From positions 496,001-560,000 of the forward strand of contig NZ_MBTF01000001.1 of assembly GCF_002013915.1 (NCBI RefSeq): a DNA stretch of 64,000 nt, written 5' to 3'. This document shows positions 45,020 to 53,067 of this stretch, one piece after another. The stretch is from Mucilaginibacter pedocola. Its GTDB lineage: Bacteria; Bacteroidota; Bacteroidia; Sphingobacteriales; Sphingobacteriaceae. The notes under the pieces are model-generated. The model made no database searches, was not told the origin of the DNA, and saw only the letters and a program-made list of their open reading frames with translations. Made by a program: the position numbers and the translations under genes. Position 1 is the first letter of the stretch. Every line of letters begins with the position of its first letter.

Positions 45020-45826
45020 TTAATAGTGGACCGGTGTATCCAAGTCAGCGGGATGATATCCAACAATCTTTACTGGATACCTGTCATCTGTTAAGAACTT
45101 CACCCGATTGGCTACTTTAGCATGATCCGGGTCAATGATGATTATTTCTCGTATGTTGGGTGATGACCAACCAGCGGTCAATGTTTGTGATAATTCGGCA
45201 TCCAGCGGATCAAGTGAAAGGCCGTACAGGACCGAGATATTACATTCCTCCAAGGTTCGCCAAATAGAACTATGAAGAGATCCCATTTTTTCATTCTCGC
45301 TTTTTGTTCTGTAGGCTTCAGCTACAATTTCAGATGGTAGATACATTTCTTGCGGTTCATCAAAATCGCCATGAATATGATAAGTTTGAATATCGCTTCC
45401 CGAATATGGATAGTTGCTTTCGCCCAGTTCATTGATTTTATGATCTATGACCTTATCCCAATTGGTAGTTATGAGTATAGCCTGATGATGTTCTGAAAAT
45501 ATGAACTTGTATAAGATGTCTTTAAATTCTTTTCTGGTCCTAAGCAATCCCGACCTCTGTGCGATTTTTAGTTCTCTGGCCATTGCCTGTTTTAATTTAT
45601 TAAAGTAGGCAACAGCTTCTATTGCCCGTTCTTTTGCACCATCGTAAGTATTCGTTGCGCTGAAGCGAACTAAATAAACTAATCTTGCTAAGAAACAATA
45701 AGCCGCGTCACCATTCAGCTCCTGCTTATAAAATGGCTGAAGTGCTTTAATGATTGGTAACCAGGCGTTTTCAACTGCTCCTGCACCGACAATAAATGCT
45801 ATTTTATCAGATTTTGGTTGCTTCAT
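45020..45826 (-). CDS. SIR2-like protein, 268 aa
   Basis: The product has a SIR2 pattern in order: AFIVGAGA (11-17), LITTNWDKVID (118-128) with the Asn/Asp pair, and YHIHGDFDEP (about 149-158) with the catalytic-type His; then VLYGLSLDPLDAEL and EIIIIDPDHAKV. SIR2-like domains in bacterial defence commonly destroy NAD+ upon infection; a different effector in the island could also be the killer. It is the first gene of the three-gene set. An AACCTTTG -7-like sequence lies about 11 bp upstream of its ATG. Confidence 0.8.
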   Translation of the reverse strand: MKQPKSDKIAFIVGAGAVENAWLPIIKALQPFYKQELNGDAAYCFLARLVYLVRFSATNTYDGAKERAIEAVAYFNKLKQAMARELKIAQRSGLLRTRKEFKDILYKFIFSEHHQAILITTNWDKVIDHKINELGESNYPYSGSDIQTYHIHGDFDEPQEMYLPSEIVAEAYRTKSENEKMGSLHSSIWRTLEECNISVLYGLSLDPLDAELSQTLTAGWSSPNIREIIIIDPDHAKVANRVKFLTDDRYPVKIVGYHPADLDTPVHY

Positions 45827-46068
45827 TTATAAATCAAAGGTTTAGATTTCTAATTAGCGAACGTAATTTTAAGCACAATTCGTCAATAATCATATATTAC
45901 TATGCGAAATCAGGTTAAGAATTTTCAGGGATAATGAAATCCTGTGTTTAAAGAGAAGTTCCTTAATACTTGCTGTCGGGGACCTTCAACTTAAACCTTA
46001 TAACAATTGACCAGCAAATAGCTGAATAGGTCTCGCTTTATTGAAGATTACAAGCAGGAAAATAATAA

Positions 46069-46221
46069 CTATTGATTTATTGCAGCTCTTTCCCAGGTGA
46101 TCTTTGCAGTTTTTAATTCACCGTTAAACATCATTGGTCCGTCTGTTTGTAAATTGAGGTTGTCCAGCATGGCGCGAGTATGCAGCATCGGGCAATATGC
46201 AGCGTACTGGTGACTAATCTC
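46069..46221 (-). pseudogene. possible 3' remnant of a gene (about 50 codons)
   Basis: On the minus strand an open frame without an early stop runs from just after a strong hairpin (46222-46265) to TAG at 46069. It ends with coding-like text QTDGPMMFNGELKTAKITWE. It lacks a sensible start next to the hairpin; internal ATGs occur at 46188 and 46170. It may be the tail of a gene cut when the adjacent island entered, or just chance. The rest of the 475-bp gap from 45827 holds the SIR2-like gene's leader and I see nothing else in it. Confidence 0.3.
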
Positions 46222-46265
46222 AACCAAAAAGCCGTTCTCTCACATTCGGAAACGGCTTTTTGGTT
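46222..46265 (-). terminator. strong terminator of the TetX-like gene
   Basis: Perfect 15-bp arms aaccaaaaagccgtt (46222-46236) and aacggctttttggtt (46251-46265) around a 14-base loop, 37 bp past the gene's stop codon. A T-run follows within the 3' arm on the minus strand. Confidence 0.8.
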
Positions 46266-46301
46266 GTCAGTAAGCCTGATATACCTTATATTAGAAAATA
46301 T

Positions 46302-47486
46302 TTATTCATCCCCCGCCAACATCCTAATCAACTCCTCCACCGATTCCTCATTTGGCGATGCAAAATCTGCTATCCCTTCAATTGTTTCGCGGCATAGGTC
46401 GGCGGAACGTTCGAACATGATTTTTTCGTAAGCTGATATTGCTTCCTGAAGTTCGCTGAATTTTGGATCGGTAAGGCATTCGCTTAGGTCTAAAGCATCC
46501 AGCATGGCTAAATTCACGCCCTCGCCGTTAGGGGGCATCAAATGTGCGGCGTCGCCGATCAGGGTTAGGTTGGCTTTTGTTTCCCAGCGTTGGTCGATCG
46601 GGAAATAGTTGAGCGGGCGTAGTACAAATTGCCCGCAGGCCTCGAGGAGTGAAAAAAACACGGGGCTCCAGTCTTTAAAGCGATCGGCCAGGTAACTGTG
46701 GACCGCTTCGGCATCATTGAAATCAATGCCGCTTGTTGCTCCCCAGTTCTCAGGATACATCGAGGCAACGTAAAAAGTTAAGCCACCATCGCCGCGCGGC
46801 TGCACAGCAATAGTTGCCCCGGCGCCCATCGCCATCAGGTTCGCCTGGTCAACCAGTTCATACATTTCCGGGCATGCGGTTTCGGGATGATCTATTTCTC
46901 CCTGGATGATGGTTGCGCCGGAATATTTTGCCTTCACATCCGTAACATAAGGGCGTATCTGCGAACGGTACCCGTCCGAGCCGATAACGATATCTGCGGT
47001 CGCGATCGTTCCGTTTTTAAAGTGCAGTTCCCATCCTTGGCCCACCTGTTGCATGGTTAAAAACTGGCTATCCCATATCACCGTATCAGGATAAAGCGCG
47101 GCGATCAAAATATCCCGCAGCGCGCCGCGGTCTATCTCGGGCCTGAACTTTTCGTCGCCAAAACTTGTCGCTCCGCTTTGGTTTCCATCGTCTAAAAGAA
47201 TGTTCCCCTTAGGGTCAAGCAAGCGGTATTTATCAGCACCCCGCATATAGTTTGCTTTAAATTCTTCCAGTAATCCCGCTGCTTCGATCACTTTAAGCCC
47301 CGAATCGAAATGCAGGTCAATTATGGCTCCCTGCACGCGTGATGCCTGACTGAAGTCGCGTTCGTATACTTTTACGTCGACACCTTTAAGCTGCAAAAGC
47401 CGGGCAAGCGTTAAACCGCCCGGGCCACCGCCTACAATGGCGATCTTTTTATGATGTAGTAAATTTATTGCTGTTGATGTTTCCAT
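46302..47486 (-). CDS. TetX-like FAD-dependent monooxygenase
   Basis: ATG at 47486 (METSTAINLLHHKK) is preferred; an upstream frame adds 23 unlikely residues. The 394-residue protein has FAD motif IAIVGGGPGGLTLARLL (15-31), an Arg in YERDFSQASRVQG, and the second FAD motif LIGDAAHLMPP. Overall spacing and text resemble the TetX tetracycline monooxygenases closely, including REI/EIDRGALRDIL and the C-terminal helix. The PPFAGQGVN of TetX reads PPNGEGVN here, changing a substrate-pocket region. Tetracycline inactivation is possible but unproven. It follows the AraC gene by 77 bp. Confidence 0.88.
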   Translation of the reverse strand: METSTAINLLHHKKIAIVGGGPGGLTLARLLQLKGVDVKVYERDFSQASRVQGAIIDLHFDSGLKVIEAAGLLEEFKANYMRGADKYRLLDPKGNILLDDGNQSGATSFGDEKFRPEIDRGALRDILIAALYPDTVIWDSQFLTMQQVGQGWELHFKNGTIATADIVIGSDGYRSQIRPYVTDVKAKYSGATIIQGEIDHPETACPEMYELVDQANLMAMGAGATIAVQPRGDGGLTFYVASMYPENWGATSGIDFNDAEAVHSYLADRFKDWSPVFFSLLEACGQFVLRPLNYFPIDQRWETKANLTLIGDAAHLMPPNGEGVNLAMLDALDLSECLTDPKFSELQEAISAYEKIMFERSADLCRETIEGIADFASPNEESVEELIRMLAGDE

Positions 47487-47563
47487 TTGATATCTTTTTA
47501 TGATAAAGCAAAGGAACAGGGAACGCGCAGGGCAAACAATGGCAGGAGGGAGCAAGTGTAGGA

Positions 47564-48421
47564 CTATTCGCGGTTTTTATCCCGGAAAGCTATCGGCGTG
47601 CTACCGGCAACTTTTACAAATAGCCTTATGAAATAGGAGTGGTCGTGATAACCTAACTCGCCGGCTATCTCCTTTACCGACCGGCTGGAATGGAACAGCA
47701 AGCGCTTAGCTTCGAGCATAACACGTTGCTGGATGTGGGCGGACACCGACCTGCCTGTAGTGGCTTTTACACACTCATTCAAATAGGATGTGGAGATGTT
47801 CAGCAGCTCGGCGTAGGCTGCAGGTTCCTTTATTTTCCGGAAGTTTTTTTCTAATGAAGTTTTGAACGACCGGGTGATGATCTCGAACCTTGTAAAGTGC
47901 TCCGATGGTTGTGACTTTCCCAGGTATTGGGAGACGACCATCGCGACCAGCGTATTGCAACTTTCCTTTAAAATGGAATGGTATAATTTCTCCTCCTTCT
48001 GTTCCGAAAGCTTCAGGCATAAGGCAGCGGCTTGCGAAAGCGTGGCTAAAGTCCCCGGCTCAACAGCCAGTGGCTTCACGGGGGAAAGATTTTGCAGCGA
48101 ATTCAGGTATTCCGACCGCAGGTCTTCCTCTGTAATGATCCAGGTGCTTATAGCAGCATGCTCAAATTTGATGAGGCGGTGCACCTGGTCGGGTTTTATA
48201 AAAACGATAGCCGGCGCCTGGATGCAATAGGTTTGAAAATCGATCTCGATGTGCGTGTTGCCTTCTTCCTGAATAATGAACGTATATCCGCCGTCGCGAT
48301 GCGATCGCTCCACTTCATATGAATTGGGCGAACCGTCGAACGAGTCCCTCATCATCATGATGCCATGGTAGGCTCCCTCGGGCAGCTTATTAACGGGTAT
48401 CTGCCGGCTCTTTTTGCTCAT
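47564..48421 (-). CDS. AraC-family transcriptional regulator
   Basis: The 285-residue protein has an N-terminal cupin-like ligand region (IDFQTYCIQAPAIVFIKPDQ) and a C-terminal double HTH domain from about 185 (AYAELLNISTSYLNECVKAT, then EIAGELGYHDHSYFIRLF). It is 77 bp upstream of the TetX-like gene on the same strand and 34 bp downstream of elaA. It most likely controls the monooxygenase. Confidence 0.92.
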   Translation of the reverse strand: MSKKSRQIPVNKLPEGAYHGIMMMRDSFDGSPNSYEVERSHRDGGYTFIIQEEGNTHIEIDFQTYCIQAPAIVFIKPDQVHRLIKFEHAAISTWIITEEDLRSEYLNSLQNLSPVKPLAVEPGTLATLSQAAALCLKLSEQKEEKLYHSILKESCNTLVAMVVSQYLGKSQPSEHFTRFEIITRSFKTSLEKNFRKIKEPAAYAELLNISTSYLNECVKATTGRSVSAHIQQRVMLEAKRLLFHSSRSVKEIAGELGYHDHSYFIRLFVKVAGSTPIAFRDKNRE

Positions 48422-48455
48422 TTTAGTTATACATCTGTAGCTTATCGGTCTACGT

Positions 48456-48902
48456 TTATCCCCTCACCATCTCTATATGCTCTATCCCGTCTTCATCATA
48501 AGTTTCCCCATCTTCAACAAAACCTAACGATTTGTAAAACGGTAAGGCATAGGTTTGTGCACCAATTCGAATAGTTTGTTTGCCGAACAACTCCTCGCAG
48601 CCTTGTATAGCAAGCTCCATTAGTTTTCTGCCCAAGCCGGTGCCCCTGGCGGCGGGGCAGGTGATAACCCGGCCGATTGATATTTCTGCGTATGATAACC
48701 CTGCGGGTACCAGGCGGGCGTACGCTGCCAGTTTATCGTTGGTATATAACAGCAAGTGATGGCATTTTTGGTCTTTGTTGTCCTGGTCTAAAAACACGCA
48801 GTTTTGTTCTACTACAAAAACTTCGCTGCGCAGGCGTAGCAGGTCGTATAGCTCATCCACGGTAAGTTGGGCAAAGGGTTTTATTTGATGTGTAAGGGGC
48901 AT
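48456..48902 (-). CDS. elaA: ElaA-like GNAT acetyltransferase
   Basis: The 148-residue protein has the ElaA N-terminus with LYDLLRLRSEVFVVEQNC and GNAT acetyl-CoA motif GRVITCPAARGTGLGRKLM. The late LPFYKSLGFVEDGE is typical. Substrate is unknown. It may head the transcript that includes the AraC and TetX-like genes. Confidence 0.9.
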   Translation of the reverse strand: MPLTHQIKPFAQLTVDELYDLLRLRSEVFVVEQNCVFLDQDNKDQKCHHLLLYTNDKLAAYARLVPAGLSYAEISIGRVITCPAARGTGLGRKLMELAIQGCEELFGKQTIRIGAQTYALPFYKSLGFVEDGETYDEDGIEHIEMVRG

Positions 48903-49017
48903 GGGATATAGTTATTGCACAAACTTAATTATATCTGCTGCTGGAAGGAAGTATTGCATTATTTTATCGCTGTACTTTTTTATAACCTGGTATAAGTATG
49001 CTGGGCTGCGTAGCGTG

Positions 49018-49389
49018 TTAATTCAAGGTAGGGGTGCGAAATACAGGTACAAACAAACCCATGTAGGCCGTGAGGTGTACAATCATGTGGCGGCTAATGG
49101 CTTCGCCTACGGCTTGTATAGCCTGCGCGGTAAGCGGGCTTTGGTAATAAGGGTCGGTGGGTTCGGCATCGGGCGGGCGCGGGTAATCGTCATCGGGTAG
49201 GCGAGCGCTGCGGTCATACCAATGGCCGTCTTCCAGTTGCAGGGTTAGCGTTATAAACTCATTCCCATCGCGAAACTCGATAATGAACTGCGGCGTGTAC
49301 GGCATATCCCATTGTTCGGGCGGTACCTCGTCCACCTGTATCCGGGTAAGCCCCCGGCTTAATTCCACGTCGATATAAAATTCTTCCAT
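49018..49389 (-). CDS. hypothetical protein, 123 aa
   Basis: The acidic N-terminal two-thirds has a good coding look (MEEFYIDVELSRGLTRIQVD, then YTPQFIIEFRDGNEF and LEDGHWYDRSARLP). No known domain. It is probably cytosolic. It is the last core gene before the tRNA. The following 281 bp hold only the tRNA promoter (CATATTTG about 20 bp upstream of the tRNA). Confidence 0.62.
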   Translation of the reverse strand: MEEFYIDVELSRGLTRIQVDEVPPEQWDMPYTPQFIIEFRDGNEFITLTLQLEDGHWYDRSARLPDDDYPRPPDAEPTDPYYQSPLTAQAIQAVGEAISRHMIVHLTAYMGLFVPVFRTPTLN

Positions 49390-49670
49390 GCCAATTCCAA
49401 ATACAATAATACTAATATTTTTAGTAATTTATATTGATGTGGGAAAATTCCCGAAAGAATAAATATCATGTTTCCACGGTAGTGAAACGCATGTAGCTGC
49501 ATTTACCACTAAACTGTGGACGCACTTCAGCAAATGGTTGTCCGCTTTTGCCAGTTTAACTAAAAATAATTCGGCTATAAAACAGGCGATTATGGCTATA
49601 TTGGAAAAAGTGAGACGATTTTTTGTAAATGCCGCTCTATTTTTACATATTTGCAACCTCAAAAATAACC

Positions 49671-49744
49671 GCGCCTATAGCTCAGTCGGTTAGAGTAGAA
49701 GACTCATAATCTTTTGGTCCCTGGTTCGAGCCCAGGTGGGCGCA
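49671..49744 (+). tRNA. tRNA-Met (CAT anticodon)
   Basis: The 74-base sequence folds as a cloverleaf: acceptor GCGCCTA with TGGGCGC, D arm GCTC...GAGT, anticodon stem GAAGA / TCTTT with loop CTCATAA (anticodon CAT), T arm CCTGG-TTCGAGC-CCAGG, discriminator A. CCA is not encoded. The anticodon stem lacks the three G:C pairs of the initiator, so it is elongator Met or, if modified to lysidine, Ile. The 3' half is the probable attachment site of the element that follows. Confidence 0.93.
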
Positions 49745-49770
49745 CAAAGTAGACCAGTTCTACACCTCGA

Positions 49771-49803
49771 AACCCTCTAAATAGCTTATTTAGAGGGTTT
49801 TTT
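49771..49803 (+). terminator. terminator after tRNA-Met
   Basis: Perfect 13-bp arms aaccctctaaata (49771-49783) and tatttagagggtt (49787-49799), then TTTTTT. It ends tRNA transcription or lies in the element's end. Confidence 0.8.
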
Positions 49804-49845
49804 CATTAATTATACCCTTCCTAACCCCAAAGAAAGCCAAACTTC

Positions 49846-49979
49846 TGAACACCTAACTGACTACCTGAGATTAGTTTTTACCTTAGGTGTTCAAAAGTTA
49901 CTTAACGAGCTGATAAGTAATCTGTTAAGTGAACTAAAACTCACAAAACGAAAATTCCGTGGGCACCTTTTGAACACCT
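49846..49979. repeat. repeated tgaacacct sites near the left end of the element
   Basis: tgaacacctaa at 49846-49856, its inverted form ttaggtgttca at 49883-49893, and tgaacacct again at 49971-49979. Similar short sites bind the arm domains of CTnDOT-like integrases. They lie between the tRNA end and the integrase ATG. Confidence 0.5.
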
Positions 49980-50036
49980 GAAAGCGAAGCTGAAACAGGA
50001 TGCAACTAATTCATTAATCATTAAAAATGTTATTGT

Positions 50037-51260
50037 ATGAAAACATCGCAGTCATTCCGCATTTACTTTACGATCAAAAGTGATAAGGAGAAGGATGGCA
50101 AAGCACCACTATATGTAGTGGTTACTATCAACAAGGAAAAATGCTTTATCGCCTTAAAGCAAAAAATGGTTGATATTAGTATTTGGGATTTCGGAAAAGG
50201 AGCCGCAAAAGGCACCAAGAATGAAATTAAAGAGTTGAATGCCTATCTGGAAGAGGTTAGGCTTAAGTTAGGTAACTGCTATAAGGAGTTGCAATTAAAA
50301 GGGAAGCTGATCAATACAAAATCGATCAAAAGTCTTTTCCTTGGTGAAAAAGAAGAAGCGTTTACGTTGAGCAGCCTAATGAGCTACCATAACGAAACGG
50401 CTAACAAGGATTTAAAGTGGAGTACGCTTAAGCATTATTATGTTACCCAGCGCTACTTAAAAAAGTTTTTGGAACAACACTATAATGCTACTGATATATA
50501 CCTGCGAGAACTGAATTATAAGTTCGTGAAAGACTTTGAAGTCTTCTTGCGTAACCACAAACCGAAAGATCATCAAAAGCCGCTTAACAATAACGGCGTG
50601 ATGAAACATATTATTCGGTTAAAGAAAATGACCAACCTGGCCTTAAATCTACATTGGATAGATGCGGATCCTTTTGCAACTTATAAACTTAAAATTCAAA
50701 AGGTCAATCGGGAGCAGCTGTCAGAAGTCGAATTGAAAGCTATTGAAGAGAAGAAATTTGGTATTGAGCGATTAGAAATGGTGAGAGACATGTTCGTCTT
50801 TTGCTGCTATACAGGCCTATCTTACGTTGATGTTAGCAACCTGGAGCCAGAACATATTGTGACTGGTGCGGATGGCGGCCGTTGGATTAGGACATGCAGA
50901 GAAAAGACGCTTATACCTGTGATAGTGCCGTTACTGCCTAAAGCATTAGCCATTCTTGATAAGTATAAAGACAATGAGCGCGCTTTATACGATGGCCGTG
51001 TATTTCCGAAGATATCTAACCAAAAAGTTAATAGCTACCTAAAAGAAATTGCTGATCGCTGCGATATTACAAAGAACGTCACTTTTCATATCGCCAGACA
51101 TACATTTGCTACCACGGTCACATTATCTAATGGAGTACCAATTGAAACTGTAAGCAAGATTTTAGGGCATACTAAGATCACGACTACTCAAATTTATGCT
51201 AAAGTGGTTGAACGAAAATTAAAAGAGGATATGGATAGACTTCGGATGCGCCTCAAATAA
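50037..51260 (+). CDS. int: tyrosine recombinase (CTnDOT/Bacteroidetes-type integrase)
   Basis: The 407-residue protein has an arm-binding-like N-terminus, a SAM-like core-binding domain (about 110-210, TLSSLMSYHNETANKDL and on), and a catalytic domain. The first Arg position reads CYTGLSYVDVSNL, with Ser where most members have Arg, as in IntDOT. The other residues are present: HIARHTFAT (HxxR) and LGHTKITTTQIYAKV with the Tyr nucleophile. It mediates insertion at the tRNA-Met just upstream. A hairpin follows at 51274. Confidence 0.95.
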   Translation: MKTSQSFRIYFTIKSDKEKDGKAPLYVVVTINKEKCFIALKQKMVDISIWDFGKGAAKGTKNEIKELNAYLEEVRLKLGNCYKELQLKGKLINTKSIKSLFLGEKEEAFTLSSLMSYHNETANKDLKWSTLKHYYVTQRYLKKFLEQHYNATDIYLRELNYKFVKDFEVFLRNHKPKDHQKPLNNNGVMKHIIRLKKMTNLALNLHWIDADPFATYKLKIQKVNREQLSEVELKAIEEKKFGIERLEMVRDMFVFCCYTGLSYVDVSNLEPEHIVTGADGGRWIRTCREKTLIPVIVPLLPKALAILDKYKDNERALYDGRVFPKISNQKVNSYLKEIADRCDITKNVTFHIARHTFATTVTLSNGVPIETVSKILGHTKITTTQIYAKVVERKLKEDMDRLRMRLK

Positions 51261-51273
51261 GTTTGAAATTCAA

Positions 51274-51300
51274 AAGCCCGCATTACATAGCGGGCTTCCC
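51274..51300 (+). terminator. terminator of the integrase gene
   Basis: Arms aagcccgc (51274-51281) and gcgggctt (51290-51297). It keeps int transcription apart from the Shedu gene. Confidence 0.7.
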
Positions 51301-51375
51301 CTTGGCTAGTCAATCTTCAAGAAAGGCGCTCCGTTCGCCAAATTTATGTGTTATTTTCTATCTTCAATCAAAAGA

Positions 51376-52779
51376 ATGTCCACTTCAATGAATAAACCAA
51401 ACCGAACTCAATTAGGGCTTTACCAAAACCATGCACTGACCACTATTTTGAACCACTATGACTCTAGCCGCGATGTCACTGTGGCGCTACCTGCCGGCTC
51501 AGGAAAAACTCTGCTTGCAATCTATGCAATGGAAGAATTAGGTAAGCGTCAAGAAGTTAATCGAATGCTGTATGTATCTCACTTCAATGCAGCCGTTGAC
51601 AATTTTGCACGATTAATTGAACAAGATGATACCAGTGGTAAAGTTGATGTGATGACGTTTAATGCCCTCAACCGAATATTAAGTGAACATCAAATCAAAC
51701 CCAATCATTATCAAGTGATAATTTTCGATGACATTGACCTCCGGCTTCAAGAAGTAAGTAATTTATTCCATCAAGTTGGAGGGTTCAAAATAAATTTTGT
51801 CCGAACAGAAGACGGAGATGTGGACAAGAAATTTGTTTATAGTGATTTATACATTTACACGTTAAATCAAGCGTTCAATGACGGTTATTTGGTCAAGTCG
51901 CAGGAGCTAGACCTTTCGCAACAAATTGACCTGCTAAAAGAAGAGGTCGCCAAAATTACCACCGGAACTGATTGGTCACAAGCGATTAGTGATACAATTG
52001 TCAGGCAAATTGACCAGCTCAAAAAGAAAAATACAGAATATTTCAAGGCCCAAGAATTATTGTTGTCAGGTAAGATCCAACATGACGAAATCATAGAAAT
52101 GTCTTATAGAAAGGAGCAACTCCTTGAATTTAAGAAGCTGCTTGATGATAAAAGCTACTTTGACCGTCAGGTAGTTGATGGCAGTGCTACGGAATCTGTT
52201 TGGCAAAAGTATTTTGAGCGAAATCATTGGATTTTCGGTTTTGGACTAAATTATGTCTTTAACACAGCTTTGGAAGGAGGTGGCTTAGAGCGAGCCGTGT
52301 CTGGATTCAGCGTAACGGGACACGGCAAACGCAGCGACGCTTTACTTAGTACTACAGGTATCATCCGTTCACTTTGCTTTGGCGAGATCAAGACTCACAG
52401 AAAAGAAATCTTGAAAAAAGTTAATATTCCCTACCGGTCGGAATCTTGGAGTATTTCCGACGAACTTGCCGGAGGAATTGCACAGGTACAACGTACAATT
52501 CAAAAATCACTAATGAATATTGCCGAAGCACTGAATTTAAAAGATGCAAACGGTTATAGCACCAAGGAATCGATCTATTTGTTTAAACCAAAATCATTTC
52601 TAATTATTGGTTCATTGAATGAGTTTAAAAATGCTGAAGGGCAAGTACAGGAAGACAAGTTTAGCTCATTTGAGCTTTTCCGTCGATCCATTTCAGATTT
52701 AGAGATTATTACGTTCGATGAGCTTTATCAAAGGGCTGACGCTATTGTAAATAGGAAATGGAACATTTCAAATTCTTAG
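51376..52779 (+). CDS. Shedu-type (DUF4263) nuclease with N-terminal shortened helicase-like ATPase domain
   Basis: From ATG 51376 the product has 467 residues; a second ATG follows at 51388 (MNKPNR). Residues 10-165 look like the first RecA domain of a superfamily 2 helicase: QNHA, VALPAGSGKTLL (Walker A at 39-45), IIFDDID (115-121). Then comes LYIYTLNQAFNDGYLV, which in restriction helicases lies between the two ATPase halves; here the second half is absent. Residues 265-400 match a Shedu-like endonuclease: ESVWQKYFERN (Glu273), KRSDALL (Asp321), FGEIKTHR (Glu337, Lys339) and IAQVQR (Gln370). It is probably a single-gene anti-phage system. Confidence 0.8.
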   Translation: MSTSMNKPNRTQLGLYQNHALTTILNHYDSSRDVTVALPAGSGKTLLAIYAMEELGKRQEVNRMLYVSHFNAAVDNFARLIEQDDTSGKVDVMTFNALNRILSEHQIKPNHYQVIIFDDIDLRLQEVSNLFHQVGGFKINFVRTEDGDVDKKFVYSDLYIYTLNQAFNDGYLVKSQELDLSQQIDLLKEEVAKITTGTDWSQAISDTIVRQIDQLKKKNTEYFKAQELLLSGKIQHDEIIEMSYRKEQLLEFKKLLDDKSYFDRQVVDGSATESVWQKYFERNHWIFGFGLNYVFNTALEGGGLERAVSGFSVTGHGKRSDALLSTTGIIRSLCFGEIKTHRKEILKKVNIPYRSESWSISDELAGGIAQVQRTIQKSLMNIAEALNLKDANGYSTKESIYLFKPKSFLIIGSLNEFKNAEGQVQEDKFSSFELFRRSISDLEIITFDELYQRADAIVNRKWNISNS

Positions 52780-53067
52780 ACGATTACAGAGCACCGAGGA
52801 CGTCATCAATGATGATTGACTTTTTTTAAAACTGATTTGATACTAAGCAACTTTTGCGGTAAAAGCTACGCAATTACAATGGCGACTGAAATTCTGTATT
52901 TAACCAGATTACTTATAAATGTTTGCCTGAATTCGATCCACGTAATGTTGCTTGATTTCCTTTTTAAATAACCTAATCGAAAATTACATTTATACGTACT
53001 GTGAAAATAAATATTATTATCGCAGTTATTATATCGATTTCATTAAATTCGAGTATAACTTATCACA

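Noticed and set aside
43386..45826. insertion sequence or transposase in the island
   Set aside because: No transposase gene or terminal inverted repeat was found around it.
47487..47555. longer start of the TetX-like gene
   Set aside because: The extra residues precede a standard N-terminus and are not of family type.
49429..49662. minus-strand 77-aa frame before the tRNA
   Set aside because: Low coding quality; it covers the tRNA promoter zone.
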